Positions 17,554 to 26,767 of a DNA stretch of 64,000 nucleotides are shown here, in pieces (positions within the stretch are counted from its first letter, which is position 1; each line of letters starts with the position of its first letter). A model generated the notes under the pieces. The model made no database searches and was not told the origin of the DNA. It saw nothing but the letters and a program-made list of their open reading frames with translations. The DNA lies in contig CAYGAG010000005.1 in the NCBI GenBank assembly GCA_964347765.1, forward strand, positions 1 to 64,000, read 5' to 3'. The stretch is from CAYGAG01 sp964347765. GTDB taxonomy: Archaea; Thermoproteota; Bathyarchaeia; Bathyarchaeales; Bathycorpusculaceae. The position numbers were made by a program, and so were the translations under genes.

Positions 17554-19548
17554 ATGGATTGGTTGATAATCGCACCAATATCAGGAATAGCTTCGATCAT
17601 TGTTGCTCTCTACTTGTATCTTCATGTTAAAAGACAAGATGTAGGAAGCCCGAAGATGAAGGAGATTTCTGATGCCATCAGGGAGGGCGCAGTGGCCTAT
17701 TTGAAGCGTCAGTACCTGACGCTTGCAGCCTTCAGTGTGCCCGTTATGATATTAATAGCCGTTTTCTTGGATTATAATCAATCGTTTGCGTATGCCATCG
17801 GTTCCCTATGCTCTGCTTTAGCTGGCTTTCTTGGTATGGATATAGCGCTTCATGCGAATGTCCGAACTGCCCAAGCGGCCAGGAAAGGTTTGAACAAGGC
17901 TTTCTCAATAGGATTTTATGGGGGTGCAGTCATGGGTCTGGCTGTGGTAGGATTGGCCCTTCTGGGTGTGAGTGGCCTCTATTACGTATACTACAATCCT
18001 AATGACGTTTCTCACGCTCCCAATATTATTTTAGGCTTCAGTTTCGGAGCAAGTACAATTGCGCTCTTTGCGAAGGCAGGTGGCGGCATATACACAAAAA
18101 CAGCTGATATCGGCGCAGATCTCGTTGGCAAGGTAGAGATGAATATACCTGAAGACGATCCAAGAAATCCAGCAGTGATTGCAGACAACGTTGGAGACAA
18201 CGTTGGGGACGTAGCTGGCATGGGAGCGGACTTGTACGATTCCTATGTTGCCGGAGTGCTTGCTGCAATGATCATAGGGGCGATAGAACTAGGAGGTACA
18301 GGCGCAATCTTACCATTGCTGATAAAAGCCCTTGGGATATTTGCTTCCATTCTTGGACTGTTGTTCGTTAGAGTGGGGGAGAAAGGCAGTCCTGGGTCTG
18401 CCTTGAACAGAGGCACATACATAACGTGCGCTATTTTCGCAGTTCTCGCCTCATTATTCATGTATTATCTGCAGATTGATATGGGTCTCTTCTACGCAAC
18501 TTTGGCCGGGCTGATTGTTGGCATAATAATAGGACTAACATCGGACTATTACACGTCCATAGATAGAAATCCCGCACGAAGTACTGCTGAATCATCAAGA
18601 ACAGGTGTCGCAATAAACATCCTGACCGGCTTCTCGTACGGCTCCATAAGTATAGTGCCGCCACTCATTGGCATAGCTGTAGCGACGGTGATATCATATC
18701 ATCTGGCCGGAGTCTTCGGAATTACCATGTCCGCAGTTGGAATTATGGCGACCGCTGGCATGATAGTCTCTGCAGATGCGTATGGTCCAATCGTTGATAA
18801 TGCTAAGGGAATAGCAGAGCAATCAGGACTTGGGGAAGAAGTTATCTCCAGGGCAGACAGGTTAGATGCTGCCGGTAATACGGCTAAGGCGATTACAAAA
18901 GGATTTGCGATTTCCTCAGCTGGTTTGACCGTCATCGCGTTGTTGATTGCTTATGCTGAGATCGTCGGAATCGAAACAGTCAACTTCATGGATCCTTTTG
19001 TAATGGCGGGAACCCTAATTGGAATCGCCATACCACCTTTCCTGTCAGCTCTGATGATATTGGGTGTTGGTAAGAATGCTTTCAGAATGATCGAAGAAAT
19101 CAGAAAGCAGTTTAGAGAGATTCCCGGGCTCATGAAGGGAGAAGCAAAGCCTGATTATGCTAGATGTGTAGATATTGCAACAAAAGGAGCTTTAAGAGAG
19201 TTGATTCTTCCAGGCGTTCTAACAATCGTGTCTCCCTTAGCGGTCGGTCTAATACTTGGAAAAAGCGCTCTGGGAGGATTTTTAGCAGGCAGTATACTGT
19301 CTGGAATGGTTTTCGCCTTCCTAATGTCCAACTCTGGAGGCTTATGGGATAACGCCAAGAAATACATTGAGGATGGCCATCTCGGAGGAAAAGGCTCTGA
19401 TGCTCACAAAGCTGCGGTCGTCGGTGACACGGTCGGAGACCCCTTCAAGGACACTGCTGGTCCATCCATAAACACGCTGCTCGTAGTAATGTCCTTAACT
19501 GCATCGATGTTTGCTGAAGTCATCGCTTTGTATTCTATAATAGGATGA
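17554..19548 (+). CDS. hppA: Membrane-bound proton-pumping pyrophosphatase, K+-independent type
   Basis: This enzyme couples PPi hydrolysis to ion pumping across the cytoplasmic membrane. It has about 16 membrane segments. PPi-site motifs are DIGADLVGKVE, then IADNVGDNVGDVAGMGADL, and VVGDTVGDPFKDTAGPS near the end. The K+-dependence determinant reads GNTAKAITKG, with Lys where K+-dependent enzymes have Ala, so K+-independent H+ pumping is expected. The open frame extends upstream to 17500, but ATG at 17554 has GGTGA 8 bases before it and gives a normal N-terminus (MDWLIIAPI). Confidence 0.95.
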   Translation: MDWLIIAPISGIASIIVALYLYLHVKRQDVGSPKMKEISDAIREGAVAYLKRQYLTLAAFSVPVMILIAVFLDYNQSFAYAIGSLCSALAGFLGMDIALHANVRTAQAARKGLNKAFSIGFYGGAVMGLAVVGLALLGVSGLYYVYYNPNDVSHAPNIILGFSFGASTIALFAKAGGGIYTKTADIGADLVGKVEMNIPEDDPRNPAVIADNVGDNVGDVAGMGADLYDSYVAGVLAAMIIGAIELGGTGAILPLLIKALGIFASILGLLFVRVGEKGSPGSALNRGTYITCAIFAVLASLFMYYLQIDMGLFYATLAGLIVGIIIGLTSDYYTSIDRNPARSTAESSRTGVAINILTGFSYGSISIVPPLIGIAVATVISYHLAGVFGITMSAVGIMATAGMIVSADAYGPIVDNAKGIAEQSGLGEEVISRADRLDAAGNTAKAITKGFAISSAGLTVIALLIAYAEIVGIETVNFMDPFVMAGTLIGIAIPPFLSALMILGVGKNAFRMIEEIRKQFREIPGLMKGEAKPDYARCVDIATKGALRELILPGVLTIVSPLAVGLILGKSALGGFLAGSILSGMVFAFLMSNSGGLWDNAKKYIEDGHLGGKGSDAHKAAVVGDTVGDPFKDTAGPSINTLLVVMSLTASMFAEVIALYSIIG

Positions 19549-19600
19549 CCCATACAATGAAAGCAAACCAGATTTCAGCGTGTTTTTTCAGATTCCAGAT

Positions 19601-20509
19601 CTAGGCGCCTCTACCTGTTAAAACCTCTATTATTCCCACTTCCAAGAGGATCATGACAATGTTCACAAGTAGAGTTACAAAAGTGAGGTAGATCAACGTC
19701 CTCTCGACCTTGTGTATCATACCAAGGTCTTGCAGACTGAGGACGCTATCGAGGGCATTATCATATGAACTGATAAGAGAGAGCTCCCGCGAAACGTTGC
19801 TGATTGCATAGCTGAGGGTCTGTTTACCCATCTCTGAAGACTTAACGGTTGGAACTACGCCCTCCTTTATGCTGAGCATTTTCCCCCTTTGAGCCCATAG
19901 AATCCTCTCAAGGGTTGAGATCTCCCGTTTCAATGCAAAGACGGTCTTGCTAATTCTCTTGTCCGCAGGTTTGGTGAGTGCCGTCTCTTCTATTGTGTCA
20001 ATACGTTCTCTCAGTCTCATTGCCACATCCAGATTTTCATTTGTGGCTTCGTAGAAGAGTCTGCTTATCACGAAGGGAGAGAAGGCCGGACATTCAAGCT
20101 TGGAGCGACAATCCTGAAATGTCTTCAATGTGTTGTTGATCGACTTGGATGAATCTTTGCTTCTGATTGTCACAAACGTCTCCTTCTCCGCAAAGACATG
20201 AATAGGATGCATTACTACCTTTTTCTCAAAACAAACGAATGGTATGGAAATCATGATGTATTCATTAACTTTCACATATCGTGAGAAAATGCGGCTTTCA
20301 CTGATCAATTCCTTCACATCAGGCTCGTTGAGCCATTCTGCAATGCTCTCTAGTTCTTCATCATTGGGCTCTAAACAGTCTATCCAGAACCAGTCAGTAT
20401 TTTCTCTGAGTTTTTCCAATTCATCAGTAGAATGGATGTCGCTAGCCTCAAGCTTGTTTTGCGTTGTGAAGGTGTATGCCCATATCACCGCTATAAACTC
20501 CTCTAACAT
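19601..20509 (-). CDS. CorA-like protein without the GMN motif
   Basis: The 302-residue protein has the CorA cytoplasmic pattern (WFWIDCLEPNDEELESIAEWL; long helices RLRERIDTIEE and FALKREISTLERILW). CorA channels end with two membrane helices joined by a loop starting GMN. Here only one clear hydrophobic segment (LIYLTFVTLLVNIVMILLEV) is present and no GMN occurs. Mg2+ transport is therefore doubtful; it may act as a regulator, a different channel, or be in decay. It converges on hppA. Confidence 0.72.
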   Translation of the reverse strand: MLEEFIAVIWAYTFTTQNKLEASDIHSTDELEKLRENTDWFWIDCLEPNDEELESIAEWLNEPDVKELISESRIFSRYVKVNEYIMISIPFVCFEKKVVMHPIHVFAEKETFVTIRSKDSSKSINNTLKTFQDCRSKLECPAFSPFVISRLFYEATNENLDVAMRLRERIDTIEETALTKPADKRISKTVFALKREISTLERILWAQRGKMLSIKEGVVPTVKSSEMGKQTLSYAISNVSRELSLISSYDNALDSVLSLQDLGMIHKVERTLIYLTFVTLLVNIVMILLEVGIIEVLTGRGA

Positions 20510-20555
20510 CGATGATCAGACCACTTATAAAGTTGTTTTCAACACGCGCACAGGA

Positions 20556-20887
20556 GGCTACCTTTGGGCTGGATTCTCACTTGAAGAGGCTCAGGCAATG
20601 ACTTTGATGCAAATGGTAGTAAAGGAACTAGTAATAGTATGAAACTGCAGACTAGAGAAGAAAAGCATCTTTGAAGTAAGTAGACTCAAAAATATCTGTT
20701 GATCGGTGTTTTCACCTCCTTGGCACTGACTGTTTCGCTTTTTTCCATACACTCGTTCCAAGTAGTGTCTGGAACAGCTCCTCCAATTCTACACAATTAG
20801 GTTCCAGTCCTAGGAGTCGCCCTCTTGCCTATTGTTGAAGCCCGAGTAGCCCTATTAGCTGAAAGTCTGGCGCTCGACATGAATTGA
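20556..20887 (+). pseudogene. Decayed C-terminal segment of a P-type ATPase
   Basis: The first frame reads LWAGFSLEEAQAMTLMQM then VVKELVIV, which matches PLEEARAMAFVQA...LQELVIV of the intact ATPase at 14453-17152. The next codon is TGA followed by NCR, where the intact copy has WNCR, so Trp has become a stop. A second frame from 20702 continues with SGTAPPILHN, then TAG, then VPVLGVALLPIVEAR, matching FGTAPLTLIDW and the last membrane segment. Two Trp-to-stop changes plus a frameshift show decay. It fills most of the corA-satP intergenic stretch. Confidence 0.75.
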
Positions 20888-20961
20888 AGGAAATCTAAAG
20901 AAGAAAATTTATATCCTGATCCTTTTCAACGAAGCTTCTCTCTGAATGAAGGGTAGAAGAT

Positions 20962-21546
20962 ATGAATGACAACTTGGCAAATCCCGCACCGCTTGGGCTG
21001 TTAGGTTTTGGAGTGACAACTGTCCTTTTGAACTTGCATAATGCTGGTTTCTATCCGCTGAATAGCATGATCCTCGCCATGGGTCTAGCCTACGGTGGGT
21101 TGGCCCAGGTAATTGCTGGCGTGATGGAATATAAGAGAGGAAACACTTTCGGAACAGTGGCATTCAGTTCCTATGGACTGTTTTGGTGGTCTCTTGTGCT
21201 TCTTCTTGTGTTTCCACAAGCGAAGATCTGGATTGTTGATGGAACTTCATTGCAGTCAGCACCTGCTACTGCCTTGGCAGCATACTTCTTTATGTGGGGC
21301 TTGTTCACCTTCGCAATGTTCTTCGGCACGCTTCGTGCTAACCGTGCAATACAGTTTGTATTTCTGAGCTTGGCAATCCTGTTCTTTCTGTTGACTGCAA
21401 AAGAACTGACGGGAAGCGTAGAATTAGGTATAATTGCAGGGTATGAAGGAGTAATTTGTGGACTTAGCGCCGTATACACAGCACTAGCGGAAGTATTAAA
21501 TGAAGCATACGAGAGGCCTGTGTTACCGCTCTTTCCAACCAGCTAA
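20962..21546 (+). CDS. satP: Acetate uptake transporter, SatP/YaaH (GPR1/FUN34) family
   Basis: A 194-residue protein with six hydrophobic segments. The family signature NPAPLGLLGFG is near the N-terminus, and AYGGLAQVIAGVMEYKRGNTFG and SYGLFWWSLVLL follow as in SatP. The family moves acetate (and succinate) with protons or acts as an anion channel. A TATA box (aaatttatatcc, about 20907) and GAAGGGTAGAAG precede the ATG. Acetyl-CoA synthetase follows, so the pair would import and activate acetate. Confidence 0.93.
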   Translation: MNDNLANPAPLGLLGFGVTTVLLNLHNAGFYPLNSMILAMGLAYGGLAQVIAGVMEYKRGNTFGTVAFSSYGLFWWSLVLLLVFPQAKIWIVDGTSLQSAPATALAAYFFMWGLFTFAMFFGTLRANRAIQFVFLSLAILFFLLTAKELTGSVELGIIAGYEGVICGLSAVYTALAEVLNEAYERPVLPLFPTS

Positions 21547-21663
21547 TTATTGGAACAATAAAGGCATATACGGTATTTACTCGGCTCTCTTAAGTCAGAT
21601 CGGTTCTTACCCAAATGATGCGTTAAAAGTGTTCAAAAGGGGTTCTGTTAACTCTTCGGGACT

Positions 21664-21673
21664 NNNNNNNNNN
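21664..21673. other. Assembly gap (10 N)
   Basis: Ten unknown bases between satP and acs. The true distance is unknown, so the apparent open frame running from satP into acs across the gap is not meaningful. Confidence 0.95.
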
Positions 21674-21775
21674 CAGTTACAAGCAACCGTCAACTTGACA
21701 GAGTCTCAAAAGGGAAACTTTATAAGTAAACTTCCTTCTGCAAGAGACATTCTGAAAGAAGATGAAGGGATATAC

Positions 21776-23740
21776 GTGCTGTTTAAGCCCGTCAAATGGA
21801 TAGAAGAAGATCCGGAAAAGAAACACTTGTTTTGGCCTTCTGAAGAACTTAGAGAGAAGGCATGGGTAAACGACGAAGCAGTTTATGATGAAGCTGCAAG
21901 AGATCCAGTGAAGTTCTGGGCCAAACTTGCCCGAAAAGGTGTTGAATGGTTCAAGGAATGGGACGAAGATTATCGCTGGGATCCGCCATACTATAGATGG
22001 TTTATTAATGGTAAAATGAACGTGTCCTATAACGCTTTGGATAGACATGTGCAGACTTGGAAGAGGAATAAGGCTGCCATAATATGGGTGCCAGAGCCCA
22101 CAGACGAGGAAGTTAGGGTGTTGACTTATTTTGACCTGTATCGGAAAGTGAACAAGTTTGCCAACATTCTCAAAAATCTGGGCGTGGGGAGGGGTGATCG
22201 TGTAGGAATCTACTTGCCGATGATTCCAGAAGTGCAGATTGCCATGTTAGCCTGCACTCGTATCGGAGCTATACATAGTGTAGTCTTCTCTGCGTTCAGC
22301 GGCAAATCACTTGGAGAACGAATGCAGGACGCAGAAGCTAAGGTTCTCATTACAGCTGATGGATACAACAGGCGAGGAAAGCAGATAAATTTGAAGACGG
22401 AAGCGGATAAGGGAGTTGAAGGAACCCGAATACGAAAAGTTGTAGTCGTCAAGAGACTGGGGATTGACGTGCATTTCACGGAAGGCAGAGATCTATGGTG
22501 GCACGAACTTATGGAGGATGTTGGCAGTTACTGTGAGCCAGAATGGATGGACGCTGAAGAACCGATATTCATACTTTACACCAGTGGTACAACAGGCAAA
22601 CCAAAGGGAGTCCAACATAATACAGGCGGATATACAGTGCAAGCATACTGGACTACAAAGTGGGACTTCGACCTCCATGATGATGACGTCTTCTGGTGCA
22701 CAGCTGACATTGGCTGGATCACAGGTCACACCTACGGTTGCTATGGTCCTCTCTTATGCGGTGCCACCCAACTTGAGTATGAGGGCGCCCCAGACTTCCC
22801 TCAAGAAGATAGATGGTGGAGCATAGTGGAAGAATTCGGCATAACAGTGTTCTACACTGCACCGACAGCAATACGTATGTTCATGAAATGGGGTGAGGAG
22901 TGGCCCCGGAAACACAACTTGAACAGCATCAGAATCTTAGGAACGGTTGGCGAACCGATAAACGAAGAGGCATGGTTGTGGTATTTCAATAAGATCGGTG
23001 GTGGAAGATGCCCAATAATCGACACTTGGTGGCAAACTGAGACTGGTGGAACCCTCATAAACTCACTGCCGGGTATTGGTCCGTTTATCCCAACTGTAGC
23101 AGGAAGAGGATTTCCAGGAACAAGCCCTAAGATTCTAGATGAATCTGGAAACCATTTGTCAGTTGGTGAAGGCGGTTACTTAGTAGAGAGGACACCATTT
23201 CCACCTGGGATGCTCAGGAATGTTTGGCGAAATCCAGAGAGATATAAAGAGTACTTCAGCGTTTACAGCAAAGAGTATTACTATACTAGCGACGGAGCAC
23301 GCAAATGGGATGATATGGGAAACATTCGACTAACTGGTAGAGTTGACGACGTAATGAAAGTTGCAGGCCACCGATTGTCCACAGCAGAGCTTGAAAACGC
23401 ATTAGCTAGCCATGACTCAGTCGTAGAATGCGCAGTTGTGGCAGCTCCGCATGAAATAAAGGGTGAGGTCCCTATCGCCTTTGTAACTCTAACAAAGGAA
23501 GCGGAGCCTTCAGACCTGCTTAGAAGAGAGTTGGTCAAACATGTCGATGCTACCATAGGGCCAACCGCAAGGCCAGACAAAATATTCTTCACCAACGCCC
23601 TGCCGAAAACGAGAAGTGGAAAGATCATGCGAAGGATTCTGAAGTCCTTGGTGGGTAATCAGCCCATAGGTGACACAACAACACTCATGAACCCCGAGTC
23701 AGTCCAGGCCCTAAAAGAAGAAGTCGGTTACGAAGAATAA
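21776..23740 (+). CDS. acs: Acetyl-CoA synthetase, AMP-forming
   Basis: Acs activates acetate with ATP and CoA to acetyl-CoA via acetyl-AMP. It has the P-loop-like YTSGTTGKPKGV, the acetate-pocket region WWQTETGG, GRVDDVMKVAGHRLS, and the catalytic lysine region KTRSGKIMRRIL, the classical site of regulatory lysine acetylation. A TATA-like box (actttataagta, about 21718) lies after the gap. GTG at 21776 with GAAGGG 6 bases upstream gives 654 residues, the usual length. The longer frame that crosses the gap is rejected as its N-terminus. Confidence 0.93.
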   Translation: MLFKPVKWIEEDPEKKHLFWPSEELREKAWVNDEAVYDEAARDPVKFWAKLARKGVEWFKEWDEDYRWDPPYYRWFINGKMNVSYNALDRHVQTWKRNKAAIIWVPEPTDEEVRVLTYFDLYRKVNKFANILKNLGVGRGDRVGIYLPMIPEVQIAMLACTRIGAIHSVVFSAFSGKSLGERMQDAEAKVLITADGYNRRGKQINLKTEADKGVEGTRIRKVVVVKRLGIDVHFTEGRDLWWHELMEDVGSYCEPEWMDAEEPIFILYTSGTTGKPKGVQHNTGGYTVQAYWTTKWDFDLHDDDVFWCTADIGWITGHTYGCYGPLLCGATQLEYEGAPDFPQEDRWWSIVEEFGITVFYTAPTAIRMFMKWGEEWPRKHNLNSIRILGTVGEPINEEAWLWYFNKIGGGRCPIIDTWWQTETGGTLINSLPGIGPFIPTVAGRGFPGTSPKILDESGNHLSVGEGGYLVERTPFPPGMLRNVWRNPERYKEYFSVYSKEYYYTSDGARKWDDMGNIRLTGRVDDVMKVAGHRLSTAELENALASHDSVVECAVVAAPHEIKGEVPIAFVTLTKEAEPSDLLRRELVKHVDATIGPTARPDKIFFTNALPKTRSGKIMRRILKSLVGNQPIGDTTTLMNPESVQALKEEVGYEE

Positions 23741-23863
23741 TGCCACGCAGCGCTTGAACAACGATTTCTCTACTTGTACTTCCAGCGTGAAACCAGTGGC
23801 TAATCAATCACGAACAAGGATAACTTATAAGTTCAACCAAAAGCTTTCGTAGGCGGATTACAG

Positions 23864-24409
23864 GTGAGGGATACTTTGAGAGAGTTGACACTCAGAATTT
23901 CTGATGACCTATACAACTATCTCACTTTCCCCGAGAAATCTCGATTCATAAAAGATAAAGATGAAGCCTTGACCACGGCTCTGGAGTTTTATAAGAGGTT
24001 GGCAATGCATGACTGGCTTCCTTATGTATATCGAATGGGCGGAGAAAGGGTTCTGATATTAGATGTTTCGATGCTGTCCGAATTCTTTCATTCGTTATCG
24101 AATCGTGAGATCTATGACGCAGGAAAGGCCTGCACATTCAAGAGAAAACTCGTGAATCCATTTCTTCAGGGCGTAGATTTCTCAAGCTTGGAGAACTGGA
24201 AAGCTGTGTTAAGGGAACTCGAGATCATGGGATGGGGAGGTTTCTCCCAAGTTGGTAGAGAGATAAAAGTGGAGTCTTGCCCTCTACCCACACGGTATTT
24301 GCAGAGCTATTTTGAGGGCATGTTCAGCTTTTCTTTTGAAAGACACCCTTCAAAGGTTCAAGATACCCGTGTATTTATGGCAAAAGAGAAACAAGCAAGT
24401 TTCGAATAA
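23864..24409 (+). CDS. Hypothetical protein with a ribbon-helix-helix-like N-terminus
   Basis: A 181-residue protein of unknown function. The first 45 residues (ELTLRISDDLYNYL...DEALTTALEFYKRL) have the strand-helix-helix pattern of RHH DNA-binding proteins. The rest (GGERVLILDVSMLSEFF; YFEGMFSFSFE) matches nothing I recognise. The start is GTG at 23864, with a TTATAAG box near 23826 about 38 bases upstream. It is convergent with an Lrp-family regulator, two bases apart. A regulatory role for acetate genes is only a guess from position. Confidence 0.6.
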   Translation: MRDTLRELTLRISDDLYNYLTFPEKSRFIKDKDEALTTALEFYKRLAMHDWLPYVYRMGGERVLILDVSMLSEFFHSLSNREIYDAGKACTFKRKLVNPFLQGVDFSSLENWKAVLRELEIMGWGGFSQVGREIKVESCPLPTRYLQSYFEGMFSFSFERHPSKVQDTRVFMAKEKQASFE

Positions 24410-24411
24410 GC

Positions 24412-24879
24412 TCAAAGCCCTGTCCATGGACATCTCTTGTACGGTCCAATCACAATTGTGACTATTGTTCCTAAGATCCCCTCAAGTTTCAACTCGTCTT
24501 CAAGAAACGTCTTAAGGTCTTCCATCTGTTCGAAGATAACCTCAGCGAAGATGTCTGTGTCGCCGCTTGTTCGATACAACACTTGAACGTCCGGATGTTC
24601 TGATAGGTGATCTACGATTTCCTTTAGGTTGGCTGGCTGCACCCTCAGACCTATGAACGCTTTGATTATGCGTCCCAGCTTGTGATAGTCTAGAACAACA
24701 GTGAACCTTTCAATGATCCCGTCGCTCAAGAGCTTTTCTATTCTTCTTCTAACAGTAGCTTCATTTGCTCCCACTTCTCTTGCGACGTGAATTATTGGTT
24801 TTCTAGCATCCTTTTGAAGTGTTTTGATTATTTTCATGTCAAGCATATCAATGAACACGGATTTCCACCATCTTAACAC
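24412..24879 (-). CDS. Lrp/AsnC-family transcription regulator
   Basis: A 155-residue protein with an N-terminal HTH (LDMKIIKTLQKDARKPI, then GANEATVRRRIEKLLSDGII) and a C-terminal RAM effector-binding domain (IKAFIGLRVQPANLKEIVDHL; SGDTDIFAEVIFE). The family binds amino acids or related metabolites and controls metabolic genes. It lies between the acetate genes and mer, and its targets may include them (inference). The Met at residue 12 is an alternative start. Confidence 0.9.
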   Translation of the reverse strand: MLRWWKSVFIDMLDMKIIKTLQKDARKPIIHVAREVGANEATVRRRIEKLLSDGIIERFTVVLDYHKLGRIIKAFIGLRVQPANLKEIVDHLSEHPDVQVLYRTSGDTDIFAEVIFEQMEDLKTFLEDELKLEGILGTIVTIVIGPYKRCPWTGL

Positions 24880-25127
24880 CGAAAACTCGTTAATGTGCCG
24901 TTTTGCTTATACGTTTTTCGGATATTGCATGAAGAAAATCAGGGAAAAACATATAAGGAAACCTCAGAATTCGTCGATCAAATCGCCGAATGGCGCGAAC
25001 GCGTGTGCAGACAAGTGTTGGATTTCCGACAAGATCCATCGTTCCTGCGACGATTTCTCCTATAGAAAGTCTTATTTTCAGTGCACGTATATTATTAAAC
25101 TGCATAAGGCTTTGAGTGGTTTAGGAC

Positions 25128-25412
25128 ATGGCTATGGAGAAAATCGCTCGGAAGATACCTGCATCCTTGCGAGATCACGCTTCTGAAAAGCTGATAGACA
25201 TAACCCTGAACTCACCAAATGCAGGCAAAATGCCAAGTCAGCTTGCAAAGAGAATTCTCTACTACTGGCAACGGGATCAGCTTTCCACAGAGGTGGGACT
25301 GCAGCGTCTTCTAGAGGCATCCGTTATTCTGGAACCTGGGAAAGTCATAGGTTTAATGGCTGAACTAGGGCTACCTGAAATTGTGGTTATGCTGAAAGAG
25401 ACTCAAGGTTGA
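25128..25412 (+). CDS. Small hypothetical protein, 94 residues
   Basis: Not recognised. The protein is helical and has no cysteines or membrane segment. An AT-rich promoter-like stretch (gtatattattaaac, about 25090) lies upstream and AGG is close to the ATG. The C-half (GLQRLLEASVILEPGKVI, then GLMAELGLPEIVVMLKE) resembles the helix-rich tails of small DNA-binding or antitoxin-like proteins, but not strongly enough to name. It is followed by mer after 70 bases. Confidence 0.55.
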   Translation: MAMEKIARKIPASLRDHASEKLIDITLNSPNAGKMPSQLAKRILYYWQRDQLSTEVGLQRLLEASVILEPGKVIGLMAELGLPEIVVMLKETQG

Positions 25413-25484
25413 GGACCACACTCTCCCCCCTTTTTAGACTTATAAAACAGAAGAACTTAGGTAGCAGCAGAGAGGGTTGTTCGA

Positions 25485-26501
25485 ATGGTCGAGTTTGGAA
25501 TAGAGTTTGTTCCTAGAGATCTCTACTGGAAAACGACTTTCTATGCAATTCAAGCTGAGAAAATCGGCTTTGACTACTTGTGGATCACAGATCACTTCAA
25601 CAACAGAAACGTCTATGTTTCTTTAGCCATAACCTCCGCCTACACGGAAAGAATAAAGTTCGGCCCTGGAGTCACAAATCCTTACTTGGTTCATCCAGGA
25701 GTCACGGCTCAAGCGGTCGCAACACTTAACGAAATAGCACCCGGCAGAGTTGTCTGCGGAATCGGGGCAGGAGATAAGACTACTCTCCAGACGTTGGATC
25801 TGGAACAGAGAAAACCACTTCAAACAATAAGAGAGAGCGTGAAGATCATCCGAGAGATTACTTCTGGAAAAAATGCAGAAATGCATGGAGAGATCTTCAC
25901 GGTCACAGGGGCTAAGCTGAACTTCCGAATGGCGAGTTCCATCCCAGTCTTCATAGGCGCTCAAGGTCCAAAAATGCTGGCGCTAGCCGCTGAGATAGGT
26001 GATGGAGTTCTGATAAATGCCTCCCATCCTAGAGATGTTCGGACGGCAATTACATTCATCAGCAGAGGGTTGGAGAAGACTGACAAGAAGATGGATGACG
26101 TGACAATTAGTGCCTATACTTCCTTCTCAGTTGCACCGAATCGTGACAAAGCGATCAAGGCAGTGATTCCAGTAGTAGCCTACATTGTCGCGGGCTCACC
26201 TAGCATAATACTAGAACGCCACGGAATTCCTGTAGAGGTTGCAGCGGATATTCGAAAGGCTATATTGCAGGGAAAATGGAAGAAAGCCTTCTCTGCAGTG
26301 GATTCTCGTATGGTAGAGGCTTTTTCAATCTGCGGCACTCCAGAAATGTGCGCGGAGAAGATTCAAGAACTTATAAAGGTCGGAGTCAACCAGATAGTTG
26401 CAGGGTCACCGATTGGTCCTAATATGAGAGAATCAATCAGCCTAATAGCCATAGAGCTTTTTCCACACTTTAGAGAAGCGATCGGAGAAAGAAGAAAATG
26501 A
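25485..26501 (+). CDS. mer: Methylene-tetrahydromethanopterin reductase-like F420 enzyme (Mer)
   Basis: Bacterial-luciferase-fold F420-dependent enzyme. The start FGIEFVP, then FDYLWITDHFNNRNVYVSLA, GPGVTNPYLVHPGVTA, GRVVCGIGAGDKTTL and VFIGAQGPKMLALAAEIGDG, follow Mer of methanogens closely. Mer reduces methylene-H4MPT to methyl-H4MPT with F420H2, a step of the archaeal Wood-Ljungdahl branch. Length 338 is slightly above the usual 320-330. Its last codons overlap an Lrp ligand-binding-domain gene (ATGA), so the two are co-translated. A related F420 oxidoreductase cannot be fully excluded. Confidence 0.85.
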   Translation: MVEFGIEFVPRDLYWKTTFYAIQAEKIGFDYLWITDHFNNRNVYVSLAITSAYTERIKFGPGVTNPYLVHPGVTAQAVATLNEIAPGRVVCGIGAGDKTTLQTLDLEQRKPLQTIRESVKIIREITSGKNAEMHGEIFTVTGAKLNFRMASSIPVFIGAQGPKMLALAAEIGDGVLINASHPRDVRTAITFISRGLEKTDKKMDDVTISAYTSFSVAPNRDKAIKAVIPVVAYIVAGSPSIILERHGIPVEVAADIRKAILQGKWKKAFSAVDSRMVEAFSICGTPEMCAEKIQELIKVGVNQIVAGSPIGPNMRESISLIAIELFPHFREAIGERRK

Positions 26502-26743
26502 TTACAGGTTATGTTTTGCTGAGAATCAAGCCAGGCATGGACAGAAACGTCCTGTATATCGTACGAGAGATTCCTCAAGTGAAGGTAGTTGAAACAGTCT
26601 ACGGCGAATATGACATGCTACTTGAAGTGCAGCTGGAAGAATTGGAGGCTTTGGACTCTTTTATCTTCGACACCATAAGGACCATTGACGGTGTAGAAAG
26701 CACAACAACGCTCATAACCATGAAAGCCCCTGAAGAGGAATGA
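26498..26743 (+). CDS. Stand-alone Lrp/AsnC ligand-binding (RAM) domain protein
   Basis: The 81-residue protein has only the RAM fold (YVLLRIKPGMDRNVLYIVREI; VYGEYDMLLEVQ) and no HTH. Such proteins usually oligomerise and bind amino acids or cofactors. Its ATG overlaps the mer stop by four bases. A similar protein follows 460 bases downstream with a CBS gene between, which suggests a small sensor module tied to mer expression or activity (inference). Confidence 0.85.
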   Translation: MITGYVLLRIKPGMDRNVLYIVREIPQVKVVETVYGEYDMLLEVQLEELEALDSFIFDTIRTIDGVESTTTLITMKAPEEE

Positions 26744-26767
26744 CAGACCTGATAGTGTCGTGACCAT

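Noticed and set aside
20244..20642. 132-residue plus-strand ORF overlapping corA
   Set aside because: Its first part is antisense to corA; only the end is meaningful, as a P-type ATPase remnant.
21500..21775. Open frame joining satP, the N gap and acs into a longer protein
   Set aside because: The frame exists only because Ns are read through; a promoter and ribosome-binding site after the gap point to a start at 21776.
24890..25105. 71-residue minus-strand ORF between the Lrp gene and the 94-residue gene
   Set aside because: It overlaps the likely promoter of the downstream gene and shows no motif.
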